Source: Hordeum vulgare subsp. vulgare (Eukaryota; Streptophyta; Magnoliopsida; Poales; Poaceae). Taken from it: a stretch of DNA of 64,000 nucleotides. The notes under the pieces were generated by a model. It was not told the origin of the DNA. It saw only the letters and a program-made list of their open reading frames with translations, and did no database searches. Below are positions 22,641 to 34,570 of this stretch, one piece after another. Location of the stretch: assembly GCF_904849725.1 (NCBI RefSeq), contig NC_058520.1:317699186-317763185 (forward strand), written 5' to 3'. Made by a program: the position numbers and the translations under genes. The first letter of the stretch is position 1. Every line of letters starts with the position of its first letter.

Positions 22641-23869
22641 TATGTTCATGATAATTGAGTTTAGCAAATCATATTACTAATAACTCCCACTAAAAATAGA
22701 CATTCCTCTAGTCATTCGAGTGGCTCATGATCCAAATCCACTAACTCAAGTCCGATCATCACATGAGTTGAGCATAGTTTTTGTGGTGAACATCTCCATG
22801 TTGATCATATCAACTATATGATTTATGCTCGACCTTTCAATCTCTTGTGTTCCGAGACCATGTTTGTACATGCTAGGCTCGTCAAGTTTAACCCGAGTGT
22901 TCCGCGTGTGCAACTGTTTTGCACCCGTTGTATGTGAACGTTGAGTCTATCACACCCGATCATCACGTGGTGTCTCGAAACGACGAATTATCGCAACGGT
23001 GCACAGTCGGGGAGAACACAATTTTATCTTGAAATTTTAGTGAGGGAACACCTTATATTGCTATCATCATTCTAAGCAAAATAAGGTGCATAAAAGATTA
23101 GCATCACATGCAAATCATAAGTGACATGATATGACCATGATCTTATGCTTCTTGATCTCCATCACCAAAGCACCGACATGATCTTCGTCGTCACCGGTGC
23201 CACGCCATGATCTCCATCATCATGATCTACATCATTGTTCCTCCATCGAGGTTGTCGTGCTATCTATGCTATTACTACTAAAGCTACTACCTAGAAATAT
23301 AGTAAACGCATCTGCAAGCACAAATATTAGTTTAAAGACAACCTTATGGCTCCTGCCGGTTGCCGTAGCATCGACGTGAAAGTCGATATTTAACTATTAC
23401 AACATGATCATCTCATACATCTAATATATCATATCATGTCTTTGGCCATATCACATCACATGCATACCCTGCAAAAACAAGTTAGACATCCTCTAATTTG
23501 TTGTTGCATGTTTTACGTGGTTGTTATGGGTATGTAGTATGATCGCATCTTACTTATGCAAATCCACAACGGTGATATGGAATTTGCTATTTAACCTTCT
23601 GCAGGGACCGCCTCGGTCAAATACGATTTAGTTAAAGTTGAAGAAACAGACACCCGCCAGTCATCTTTATGCAAAAAGTTGCATGTTAGTCGATGAAACA
23701 TGTCTCTCGTTACCGTACGGGTAAGGTTGGTCCGGTCCGCTTCAATCCAACAATACCGCCGAATCAAGAAAAGACTAAGGAGGGCAGAAAATCGAACATC
23801 AACGCCCACAAACACTTTTGTGTTCTACTCGAGATATCATCTACGCATGAACCTAGTTCATGATGCAAC
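22641..23869 (-). other. Copia-1 untranslated leader
   Basis: Noncoding leader between 5' LTR and gag, similar to 46635-47870 in copia-2, including shared tracts such as CACACCCGATCATCACGTGG. The primer-binding site next to the LTR is badly degraded (about 23850-23869). I see no gene. Confidence 0.7.
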
Positions 23870-25694
23870 TGCTGGGGAACGTAGCATGGGAAACAAAAAA
23901 ATTCCTACGCACACGCAATACCTATCCATGGTGATGATCATCTACGAGAGGGGAGAGTGAATCTACATACCCTTGTAGATCGCTAAGCGGAAGCGTATAT
24001 AACGTGGTTGATGTAGTGGAACATCTTCGTGATTCAAATCGCAGCCCGTCCCAAGATTTCATCATGATCCGTCCCGTGATCCCATCAGGATCCATCGCGA
24101 TCTAGTGCCGAACGGACGGCACTTTCGCATTCGGCACACGTACAGCTCGATGATGACCCCCGCCTTCTCGATCCAGCAAGAGAGACGGGGAAGTAGATGA
24201 GCTCTCCGGCAGCGTGACGGCGCACCAGTGATGGTGGTGATATATTCCTGCAGGGCTTCGCATAAGCACCGCAGAAATCCGATATAGAGGAAGAACTACA
24301 AACTAGAGGAGAGGGTAGCACATGGCTGAAATTGTGTGTCTCAAAAACCCTCAATACCTCTAGTATATATAGGAGGGAGGTAGGGGAGGAGATAGCCTCA
24401 AACCCTTAAGTTATGGCCTAAATTGGAGGTGGAGGAGTCCTAGTCCAATCCTACTAGGAGTAGGATTCCTCCTTTCCACTTGGAAACCCTTTCCACCTTT
24501 TCCACCTTTGGGTTTTTTCCTCTCATACTTCATGGGCCTTAGTGGGAGCTTATTTCAGACAACTAAGGGCTGGTTTGTATCCTCCCACAGCCAATAAGGC
24601 CCCTCGGAGCATGACGCCTGTCCCGATGGTCCCCGGTACCATCCCAACACTCCCGGTACACTATCGATGAGCCCGAAACTTTTCCGGTGACCAAAATAGG
24701 ACTTCCTAGATATCAATCTTTACCTCCGGACCATTCTGGAGCTCCTCGTGACGTCCGGTATCTCATCCGGGAAACTGAACAACTTTTTGGTACCAACACC
24801 TATAACTCAACTATAACGAAACATCATCGAACCTTAAGTGTGGAGACCCTGTGGGCTCGAGAACTATGCACACATGACCTGAGACATTCTCTGGTCAATA
24901 ACCAATAGCGGGACCTGGATGTCCCTATTGGCTCCTACATATTCTATGAAGATCTATGTCTGTTGAACCTCTATGTCAATGATTTAGTTAAGCCCATATG
25001 ATGTTCCCTTTGTCCTTCGGTATGTTACTTGCCCGAGATTCGATCGTCAGTATCTCCATACCTAGTTCAATCTCATTACCGGCGATTCTCCTTACTCATT
25101 CCGTAATAGAAGATACCGTAACTAACTCCTTAGTCACATTGCTTGCAAGGCTTGTTGTGATGTTGTATTACAGAGTGGGCCCTGAGATACCTCTCAGTCA
25201 TACGGAGTGACAAATCCCAGTCATGATCCATGCCAAGTCAACAGACACCTTTGGAGATACCTGTAGAGCTCCTTTATAGTCACCCAGTAACATTGCGTTG
25301 TTTGATACACACAAGGTATTCCTCCGGTGTCCGGAAGTTGCATGATCTCATGGTCATAGGAACAAATACATTGACATGCAGAAAAACAATAGCAATAAAC
25401 TAACATGATCAAATGCTATGTTATAGTTTGGGCCTTGTCCATCACATCATTCTCCTAATGATGTGATCCCGTTATCAAGTGTCAACGGTTGCCTATGGCC
25501 AGGAAACCTTGACCATCTTTGATCAACGAGCTAGTCAGCTAGAGGCTCACTAGGGACGGTGTGTTGTCTATGTATCCACACATGTATTTGAGTTTCCAAT
25601 CAGTACAATTCTAGCATGGATAATAAACGATTATCATGAACAAGGAAATATAATAATAACCAACTTTTATTGCATCTAGGGCATATTTCCAACA
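23870..25694 (-). repeat. Copia-1 5' LTR
   Basis: 1,825 bp. On the minus strand it starts TGTTGGAAATATGCCC and ends GTTCCCCAGCA, the BARE/Angela/WIS LTR termini with a C in place of A in the last triplet. It abuts Tat reverse transcriptase at 25695. Confidence 0.92.
24362..24371 (-). promoter_or_regulatory. TATA box of the copia-1 5' LTR
   Basis: CTATATATACTA on the minus strand, followed downstream by the usual BARE-type 5' untranslated sequence. It corresponds to the TATA of copia-2 at 37098-37108. Confidence 0.6.
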
Positions 25695-28493
25695 ATTGAC
25701 TCTATGGCAGTTTGTGAGTGCATGTGTTTCCTGGGTGCGTAATCAGGTTACCACCAATTCAAGGTTGCCAAGGAGGATCGGGAAAAGTGGGCATTCATAA
25801 CCCCTTTTGGTGCTTTCTGCTGTGTCTCTATGCCCTTTGGAATTAAGAGTGCGGGGGCGACTTATCAACATTGCATCCAGAACAGTTTGCACAGTCAGAT
25901 TGGGCATAGTGCACACGCCTATGTTGATGACATCGTAGTGATGTCTCAGAAGAAGGAAACACTCTTGGAGGATCTCAAGGAGACGTTTGATAATTTTCGA
26001 GTGTACTAGATGAAGCTTAACCCGGCCAAGTGTGTTTTTGGTGTTCCTGCAGGCAAGCTACTAGGTTTCCTCGTATTCGAGCGAGGCATTGAGGCTAACC
26101 CAGATAAAATCAAGGCAATCACTTCGCTTAGTAAGGCAGCAAATATAAACCAGGTCCAGCGCACGGCGGGTCGCATAGAGGCATTGAGCCGGTTCACGAG
26201 CCGCCTTGCTGAGAAGGCGATCCCTCTTTATCAAATGCTCAAGAAGATGGATAGTTTCATCTCGGCGGATGTAGCTAATGAAGCTTTCGAAGCCCTCAAA
26301 AAGCAGTTGGCTGAGCTGCTCGTTTTAGCCTCCCTGATCTACAAAGTGGCCATGCTCCTCTAGATGGCTGCATGTTTAAGGCAGTGAGTGTTGCATTTGT
26401 TGTTAAGCACAAGGAAGAAGGGAAATAATACCGGGTCGAGCGGCCAGTGTATTTTGTTAGTGAAGTACTGACCTTGTCCAAACAGCGGTACCCACATTGG
26501 CAAAGGTTGATCTTTGGAATTATCATGGCGAGCCAATCGCTGAAGCACTACTTCGAGGAGCATCCACTCACCATAGTCAGTTCAGCCCCAATTGGGGACA
26601 TCATACAGAAACAAGAGGCTACAGGTCGAATTGCTAAGTGGGCAATTGAGCTTGGTCCCCATCATGTGAAGTACACGCCTCGTATAGCCATCAAGTCCCA
26701 AGCTCCAAGAGGATTTCATCAACGAATGGACTAAGATTCAGATCCCAGAGGATAGGCCAGATAACACGTACTTGACTATACATTTTGATGGCTCTAAGCA
26801 ATTGGAAGGCTCGGGGACTGGTGTAGTTTTATCCTCTCCACGGGGCGACAAGTTCTGTTATGTTCTACGACTCATGTTCCCTTCTACTAACAATTGCAGA
26901 TGAGTATGAGGCTCTCTTACATGGGCTCAGGATAGCTAAGGAGATGAACCTTAGTCGGGTGAGGTGCTTAGGCAACTCATATTTGATGGCTCAACAGGTG
27001 TATGGAACCTGGGATTCAAAGGACCCCTAATGGCGGGTTGCAGACGTGCAGTTTCTGATGTGGAACGTCACTTTCATGGCTATTAGGTTGATCACATTGA
27101 TTGATGGCACAATGAAGCGGCAGACGCATTGTCACGACTCTGATCTCAACGCAAGTCGGTTCCCACTAATGTGTTCCTCGATGTTCTCTACAACCCCTTT
27201 GTGAAGTTGCCGTCTGAGGAAGATATAGCCATTCCTGACCCGGTATCGCAGTTGGTGGCGGCTCTCCGGGAGATTCCTGATTGGATAGTGTCGTACTTGG
27301 CTTATCTAGTTCGAGGGGAATTCCCGGCTAAGGACCTTGTCGCCCGCCAGATAATACGACGATGCAAGTCCATGGTTATTCATAAGGGAGAGTTGCACAA
27401 AAGAAGTGTTAGCGGTGTTTTTCAATGCTATGTTTCCCCTGAGGAATGACAGCAGACCCTTAATGAGATTCACGCTGGTGACTGTAGCCATTATGCTGGA
27501 TCGCAATCTTTGGTATCAAAAGCTTTTCATCATCGATTTTATTGGTTGACGGCTCATGCAAATGCAGAGGATATAGTACGCAAGTGTGACGGGTGTCAAC
27601 AATTCGCCCGACAAGCCCATGTGCCGGCTCAGGAATTGCATACGATCCCAATCATTTGGCCTTTTGCAGTCTGGGGGCTTGATATGGTTGGCCTATTCAA
27701 GATGTCTTTCGACAAAAATACTCATCTATTAGTGGCGATTGACAAGTTTACCAAGTGGGTTGAGGCGGAGCCTTTCAGCAATTGTGAAGAAGAGACAATA
27801 GTCAAGTTTCTAAAAAAGCTGATTTTCCGATTTGGTTATCCTCACAGCATTATCATTGATAATGGTACCAATTTATCCAAAGAGGCCATGAAGCAGTTTT
27901 GCTAGTAGGAGCATATCCGCGCTTGATGTATCACCGGTAGCACATCCACAGTCCAACAGAAGGGTAGAAAAAGATAATCAGGAAATCTTACGAGGGATCA
28001 AGCCCCGACTCATGGTTCCCTTAGAGTGTATTCTGGGTTGTTGGGTTGAGGAGCTCCCCGCAGTGCTTTGGAGCATCAGGAAGACGCCAAACAGATCCAC
28101 TGGTTATACGGCCTTTTTTCTAGTTTATGGAGCTGAGGGGGTATTAACAAGTGATATACGACATGAATCTCCTCAAGTTTTCGCTTATGTTCAATCAAAC
28201 AATGAGAAGGCACGTCAAAATTCCTTCGACGCCTTGGAGGAAGAGCGTGATTTGGCAGCAGCCAGATCAGCTATATATCAGCAAGACCTACATCGCTATC
28301 ATAGCGGTAGAATTAAGAGCCGAATTTTTCACGAGGGCGACTTAGTGCTTCTACTGATTCAAGACCATACAGGCATGCATAAACTTTCACCACCATGGGA
28401 TGGTCCTTTCAACATCAACAAAAGTCTTCACAATGGCTCACACTATCTCATAGACCTTCATCCAGATAAACACACTTCGGAGGAGGAGACAAC
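25695..28493 (+). pseudogene. Tat-type gypsy pol: reverse transcriptase, two RNase H domains, integrase
   Basis: The fragment opens inside reverse transcriptase exactly at the copia-1 LTR edge (CMCFLG, then SGYHQF; TAA at 25740-25742 where Tyr is expected) and shows AFITPFGAF, FGIKSAGATYQ and the catalytic AYVDDIVVMSQ. After a TAG at 26007-26009, KLNPAKCVFGVPAGKLLGF and the thumb follow. RNase H is followed by a second, archaeal-type RNase H (TIHFDGSKQLEGSGTGVVL), diagnostic of the Tat lineage. Integrase shows CDGCQQFAR, GLDMVGLFK, IIIDNGTNLS, VEKDNQEIL and the C-terminal YHSGRIKSRIFHEGDLVL. There are several stops (including 27903-27905) and frameshifts. Pol finishes at 36060-36102, beyond the inserted element S. 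Confidence 0.85.
28489..28493 (+). repeat. Target-site duplication ACAAC, left copy
   Basis: ACAAC directly before element S; the same five bases follow it at 36055-36059. Confidence 0.92.
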
Positions 28494-29918
28494 TGATACG
28501 TCTCCAACGTATCTATAATTTTTTATGGTTGCATGATATTATCTTGTGAGCTTTGGATGTTTTGTATGCATGAATATGCTATTTTATATCTTTTTTGGGA
28601 CTAACCTATTAACTTAGTGCCAAGTGCCAGTTTCTATTTTTTCCGTGTTTTTGACCTTTTTCAGAGGAGAATATTAAACGGAGTCCAAACGGAATAAAAC
28701 CTGCGGAATGATTTTTCTATAACAGAAGATACGCAAGGGACTTGAGAACCAAGGCAAAGGACCCCAGTGGATGTCACAATCCCCCTAGCCGCGACCCGGG
28801 GGGCGCGCCTAGCAGGCTTGTGGGCCCCCTGTGGCTCCTTTGCCCTACTTCTTCCGCCTATAAATTCTCTAAAAATCCAAAACTGTCAGAGAGAGCCACT
28901 AAAATACTTTTCCGCCGCCACAAGCTTTGTCTCCGCAAGATCCCATTTGGGGCACGGTCTGGTGCCCTGCCGGAGGGGGGATTCGGACACAGAGGGCTTC
29001 TTCATCAACACCATTGCCTCTCCAATGATGCGTGAGTAGTTCACCACAGACCTTCGGGTCCATAGCTAGTAGCTAGATGGCTTCTTCTCTCTCTCTTGGA
29101 TCTTCAATACAAAGTTCTCCATGATCTTCATGGAGATATATCCGATGTAATCTTCTTTTGCGGTGTGTTTGTCGAGATCCAATGAATTGTGGATTTATGA
29201 TAAGATTATCTATGAATATTATTTGAGTTTCCTCTGATCTCTTATGTCCATGATTTCGTATCCTTGTAATTCTCTTCGAGTTGTGGGTTCGTTTGGCCAA
29301 CTTGATCTATAATTCTTGCAATGGGAGAAGTGCTTGGTTTTGGGTTCATACCATGCGGTGTCCTCACCCAGTGACAGAAGGGGTTGCGAGGCACACATCG
29401 TGTTGTTGGCATCAAGGGAAAAAAGATGGGGTTTATATGTATTGCATGAATTTATCCCTCTACATCATGTCATCTTGCTTAAGGCGTTACTCTGTTTGTT
29501 ATGAACTCAATACACTAGATGCATGCTGATAGAGGTCGATGTGTGGAGTAATAGTAGTAGATGCAGACAGTATCGGTCTACTTGTCTCGGACGTGATGCC
29601 TATATGTATGATCATTGCCTTAGATATCATCATGACTTTGCGTGGTTCTATCAATTGCTCGACGGTAATTCGTTCACCCAACGTAATACTTGCTTTCATG
29701 AGAGAAGCCTCTAGTGAACACTATGGCCCCCGGGTCTACTTCACATCATATTTTTAGCTCTACACTTTTACTTTGTTGCGCATTCCGCCTTCAGATCTCA
29801 GCTTGCAATTAATCGTGAAGGGATTAACAACCCCTTTATAGCGTTGGTTGCAAGTTTGTTTGTTTTTGCGTCGGTACATTGGTGACTTGTCCTGAAACTC
29901 CTACTGGATAAATACCTT
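28494..29918 (+). repeat. Element S 5' LTR (3' end deleted)
   Basis: Matches the 3' LTR up to about 35962 (GATACCTT) and then jumps into gag coding sequence. About 90-140 bp of LTR, the primer-binding site, the leader and the gag N-terminus are missing. Confidence 0.85.
28859..28865 (+). promoter_or_regulatory. TATA box of the element S 5' LTR
   Basis: TATAAAT in CCGCCTATAAATTCTC, conserved at 34903-34909 in the other LTR; a plausible core promoter. Confidence 0.5.
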
Positions 29919-31120
29919 CATTGAGTTATGCGATATTCAAGAGAAGATAGATGTGGATAATGATGTGATTAAATTGAAGCTATTTCTGTTCTCATTACGA
30001 GGTCGAGCAAAAACTTAGTTTTCATCTTTGCCCAAAAATAGTATTGATTCTTGGAACAAGTGGAAAGATGCTTATATATCCAAGTATTTTCCACCGGCTA
30101 AGATTATCTCTCTCTGTAATAATATCATGATTTTAAGCAACTAGATCATGAACATGTTGCACAATCTTGGGAGAGAATGAAATTGATGATTAGAAATTGT
30201 CCCGCTCATGGCTTGAGTCTTTGGATGATTATACAAATATTCTATGTTATTTGAATTTTGCTTCTAGAAATATCTTGGATTCAGCCTCCGGTGGAACTTT
30301 CATGGAAATCACATTAGGAGAAGCCACAAAACACCTAGACAATATCATTACAAACTATTCTCAATGGCACACTGAAAGGTCACCTACTAGTAAAAAAGTG
30401 CATGCCATAGAAGAAATTAACTCTTTGAGTGCTAACATGGATGAGTTAATGAAACTGTTTGCTAGTAAAGGTGCTCCTTTAGATACAAATGATATTCCCT
30501 TGTCTTCCTTGATTGAGAATAGCAATGAGAGCTTGGACGTTAATTTTGTTGGTAGGAATAATTTTGGCAACAACAATGCTTTTAGAGGTAACATTATTCC
30601 TTGGCCTTTTCCTAGTAATCCCTCTAATAACTTTGGCAATTCCTACAACAGTGCTCACGGAAATTACAATAAATTACCCTCTGATCTTGAGAGTAATATT
30701 AAAGAGTTTATCAACTCGCAAAAGATTTTCAATGCGTCCATAGAAGAAAATCTGCTCAAAATTGATGACTTGGCTAGGACCGTTGAAAGAATATCTCTTG
30801 ATATTGATGCTTTGAAATTGAGATGTGCTCCTCCCAAGATTAATATGGATGAAACTTTGAAAGCTATGCGTGTTTCCATGAATGAGAGTAAAGAAAGAAC
30901 CGCCCAAATTCATGCTAGACATGAATGGCTTAAAAAGGCGTGTTCTCGTGATGAGAATCACAAAGATCTTAAAGTGCTTGGTGTGACTCCCATTGAATCT
31001 TGTTTTCTAATGTCAAACCTAATGATGATAGGGCTGGATATTAATCCACTTTGGTTGAGAAATGCCCCAATGATTCAGAGTCTATCTATCTTGATGCTAA
31101 AAACACTGAAAGTGGAGTAG
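29919..31120 (+). pseudogene. Gag of element S
   Basis: Gag begins mid-domain after the deletion junction (IELCDIQEKIDVDNDVIKLK, stop near 30017), continues through SSLPKNSIDSWNKWKDAY and a second broken stretch, then opens into a 307-codon frame (30197-31120) with LNFASRNILDSASGGTFMEI and LGEATKHLDNIITNYSQWHT. This is the Athila-lineage gag of Triticeae. Asn-rich and Ser-rich segments follow, then a probable coiled coil (SIEENLLKIDDLARTVERI). No zinc knuckle is seen. Several stops and frameshifts interrupt it; the ORF end at 31120 is itself a frameshift product, because the next frame (from about 31051) continues the protein. Confidence 0.8.
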
Positions 31121-31804
31121 AGGATATCAAAACTTTTAGTAGTAACAAAATTACTACTTTGGATTTCAAGGAATTCAATTGTTATAGTTGCTCTTTGATT
31201 GAATGTATTTCCTTGATGCAATCCATGCTAAACTCTCCACATGCTTATAGACAAAACAAGGCCTTTACCGATCATATCGTCGATGCTATGATGAAATCTC
31301 TTGAAGAGAAACTTGAGTTGGAGATATCTTTTCCTAGAAAACTTCATGATGAGTGGGAACCTACTAACAAAATCAAGATTAAAAACTATGAATGCAATGC
31401 TTGTGTGATATGGGTGCTCGTGTTTCCGCTATTCCAAAGTCTTTATGTGATGTTGTAGGCTTCATGAGATTGATGAGTGCTCTCTTAATTTGCATCTTGC
31501 GGATTCTACTGTTAAGAAACCTATGGGAAGTATCAATGATGTTCTTATTATTGCAAATAGGAACTATGTACCCTTAGATTTCATTGTGCTTGATATTGAT
31601 TGCAATCCGACATGTCCCATCATTCTTGGTAGACCTTTCCTTAGGACTATTGGTGCTATCATCGATATGAAGGAAGGGAATATTAGATTTCAATTTCCAT
31701 TAAAGAAGGGCATGGAACACTTTCCTAGAAAGAGAATAAGATTACCTTATGAATCCATGATGAGGGCTACTTATGGTTTGAGCACCAAAGACGACGATAC
31801 ATGA
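31051..31804 (+). pseudogene. Gag C-terminus and aspartic protease region of element S
   Basis: Two overlapping frames. The first (31051-31458) carries the linker (FNCYSCSLIECISLMQSML). The second (about 31392-31804) carries a retropepsin-like domain: CDMGARVSAIPKSL corresponds to the active-site loop, where the family has Asp-Leu-Gly or Asp-Met-Gly rather than DTG. After another frame change, DFIVLDIDCNPTCPIILG and RPFLRTIGAIIDMKEG form the end of the domain. The coding region stops at 31804, and no polymerase follows. Confidence 0.78.
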
Positions 31805-34570
31805 TTCTATCGCCTTATGCCTAGCTAAGGGCGTTAAACAATAGCGTTTGTTGGGAGGTAACCCAATGAATTTATCTTTGCTTTTTGCTTTATGTTTTGT
31901 TGTGTCCACACCATCATAATTTTGTTATGATTGTGTTTTTTGTGTTTCTTTTTGTGTTTGAGCCAATAAACCTTTATGACTAGTTTTGGTGATGGTTGTT
32001 TGATCTTGCTAAAAAAGACATAAACTTTCAGCTCACGAAATTATTTTTAATTCCTATCCAGAAAGAGATTTTGAGTTTATTCTTTTTATGCTGGTTTATA
32101 TGCCAATTACCCTAATTGTCATAATGTTTCAGAATTTGTGAGATACCAGAAGTATACGAAGTATACAGATTGCTACAAACTGGTCTGTTTTTGACAGATT
32201 CTGTTTTTGTTGTGTTGATTGGTTATTTTGATGAAACTATGGATAGTATAGGGGGGTACTAGCCATGGAAAAGTGAGAATACAGTAATCTAACACCAATC
32301 TAAATAGAAATCAAGTTTACTACAGTACCTAAATAGTTGGTAGTTTGTTTTCTTATGCTAATGATATCACGAGTTTCTGTTTAAGTTTTGTGTTGTGAAG
32401 TTTTCAAGTTTTGGGTGATGTTCTCATGGAAAATGTGATAAATAGTGGAAAGAGCTCAAGCTTGGGGATTCCCAAGGCATCCCAAGCCAAATTCAAGGAC
32501 ATCAAAAAGCCTAAGCTTGGGGATGCCCCGGGAAGGCATCCCCTCTTTCGTCTTCAATCCATTGGTAACGTTACTTGGAGCTATATTTTTATTCATCACA
32601 TGATATGTGTTCTGCTTGGAGCGTCGTGTATTATAGGAGTCTTTTCTTTTTTGTTTTGTCGCAATCATCCTTGCTCCACACCTTTTTGAGAGAGACATGC
32701 ACTCATCGTGAATTTGTTAGAATACTCATGGAGCTTCACTTATATCTTTTGAGTTAGATAATTTAGCTCCCATTTGCCTCACTTATATCTTTTGAGCTAG
32801 ATAACTTTGCTCTAGTGCTTCACTTAGATCTATTTAGAGCACGGCGGTGTCATATTTTGAAGAAATAAAAACTCTCGATCTTCACTTATATCCTTTTGAG
32901 AGTGCTCTCTCTCAGTAACTTGGTAATTGGCTTGTGCTATGAAAGTAGTCCTAAAGATGATAGGCATCCAAAGAGGATATAATAAAAACTTCCATACTCA
33001 ATTGCATTAATTAGTAAGAGAAGTTTGATTCCTAACAATTAGTTTTGAGATATGGATTTGCCAATATTAGAGTTATGTTAGTAGGGTGTTGTGAATCTAG
33101 AAATACTTGCGTTGAAGTTAGTGATTCCCGTAGCATGCACGTATGGTGAACCACTATGTTAGGAAGTCGGAGCATTGTCATCCTTTGTGTGGCGGTCGGG
33201 ATCGCGTGATGGTTAACACCTACCAACCCTTCCCCTAGGAGTATGCATTTAGCACTTTGCTTCGATCACTAATAAAACTTTTGCAATAAGTATATGAGTT
33301 CTTCATGACTAATGTGATTCCATGGTATCGATGAACTTTCACCTTCCACCATTGCTAGCCTCTCTAGTGCTGTGCAACTTCCGCCGGTGCACAAACCCAC
33401 CATATACCTTTCTCAAAACAGCCACCATACCTACCTATCATGGCATTTTCATAGCCATTCCGAGATATATTGCCATGCAACTCCCACCGTTCCGTCTCAT
33501 GACTTGTGCTGTCACTTTGATATTGCCATTGAATGATCGTAAGATAGCTAGCGACATGTTTCAACGTCATACGCTAAGCTAGATCATTGCACATCTTGGT
33601 ACACTATCGGAGGCATTTTCTATAGAGTCATCATTGCTCTATGTATTGAGTTGTGAGTAAATAAAAGTGTGATGATCATCATTATTAGAGCATTGTCCCA
33701 TGTGATGAAATAAAAAAAATAGGCCAAAGATGCCCACCAAAAAAATGAAAAGAGGCTAAAGAGCCCAAAAAAAGAGAGAGAGAAAAAGAGAGAAGGGACA
33801 ATGCTACTATCTTTTTCCACACTTGTGCTTCACAATAGCACCATGTTCTTCATGATAGAGAGTCTCTTGTTTTGACACTTCCATATACTACTGTGTATTT
33901 TCATTATATAACTTGGATTGTATATTCCAATGATGGGCTTCCTCAAAATTGCCCTCGGTCTTCGTGAGCAAGCAAGTTGGGTGCACACCCACTAGTTCTC
34001 CTTTTGAGCTTTCACACACTTATAGCTCTAAGTGCATCCGTTGCATGGTAATCCCTACTCATTCACATTGATATCTATTGATGGGCATCTCCATAGCCCG
34101 TTGATATGCCGAGTCGACGTGACCATCTCCTCCTTTTTGCCTCACGACCTTCACCACACTCTATTCCACCTATAGTGCTATATCCATTGCTCACGCTCAT
34201 GTATTGCGTGAGAGTTCAAAAGGTTTGAGAAAGTAAGAGTGCGAAAACAATTACTTGGCCAATACCGGGGTTGTGCATGATTTAAATTCGTTGTGTGGGG
34301 ATGATGGAGCATAGCCAGACAATATGATTTTGTAGGGATAACTTTCTTTGGCCTTGTTATTGCAAAAGTTCATGATCACCTTGCTAGTTTGCTTGAAGTA
34401 TTATTGTTTTCATGTTAATTGTAAACTATTGTTTTGAATCTTACGGATCTGAATGTTCATGCCACAAGAAGTTATAAAGGACAAATATGTTAGGTAGCAT
34501 TCCACATCAAAAATTCAATCTTTATCACTTCCCTACTCGAGGACGAGCAGGAGTTAAGCTTGGGGATGCT
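31805..34570 (+). other. Element S noncoding 3' internal region
   Basis: No gene. Notable contents: two copies of a purine-tract-like motif, AAGCTTGGGGATTCCC and AAGCTTGGGGATGCCCC (32457-32543); imperfect repeats of CTTCACTTATATCTTTTGAG (about 32730-32900); and at the end the tract TTAAGCTTGGGGATGCT that primes second-strand synthesis. Small frames are chance. Confidence 0.7.
34553..34570 (+). other. Polypurine tract of element S
   Basis: TTAAGCTTGGGGATGCT directly before the 3' LTR, after the coding-like ACTCGAGGACGAGCAGG. Confidence 0.75.

Larger units (their letters stand above)
4127..25694 (-). mobile_element. Copia-1: BARE/Angela/WIS-type element, split by Tekay T
   Basis: A minus-strand Ty1/copia element in pieces: 5' LTR 23870-25694, gag/protease remnant 21451-22640, integrase to RNase H remnant 4608-6945, and the start of the 3' LTR 4127-4569. 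The LTR starts (minus strand) with the family signature GGAAATATGCCCTAGAGG and the internal order is leader, gag, protease, integrase, reverse transcriptase, RNase H, as in BARE-1. The middle holds the 14.5-kb Tekay element T, and gypsy-L truncates the 3' LTR. The right flank is Tat reverse transcriptase, so copia-1 inserted into the Tat element. The other flank is outside the window, so the target duplication cannot be checked. Confidence 0.88.

Noticed and set aside
28742..29757. Small plus-strand frames in the S LTR, partly shared with the 3' LTR copy
   Set aside because: Frames differ between the two LTRs and carry no motif; they are LTR leader sequence.
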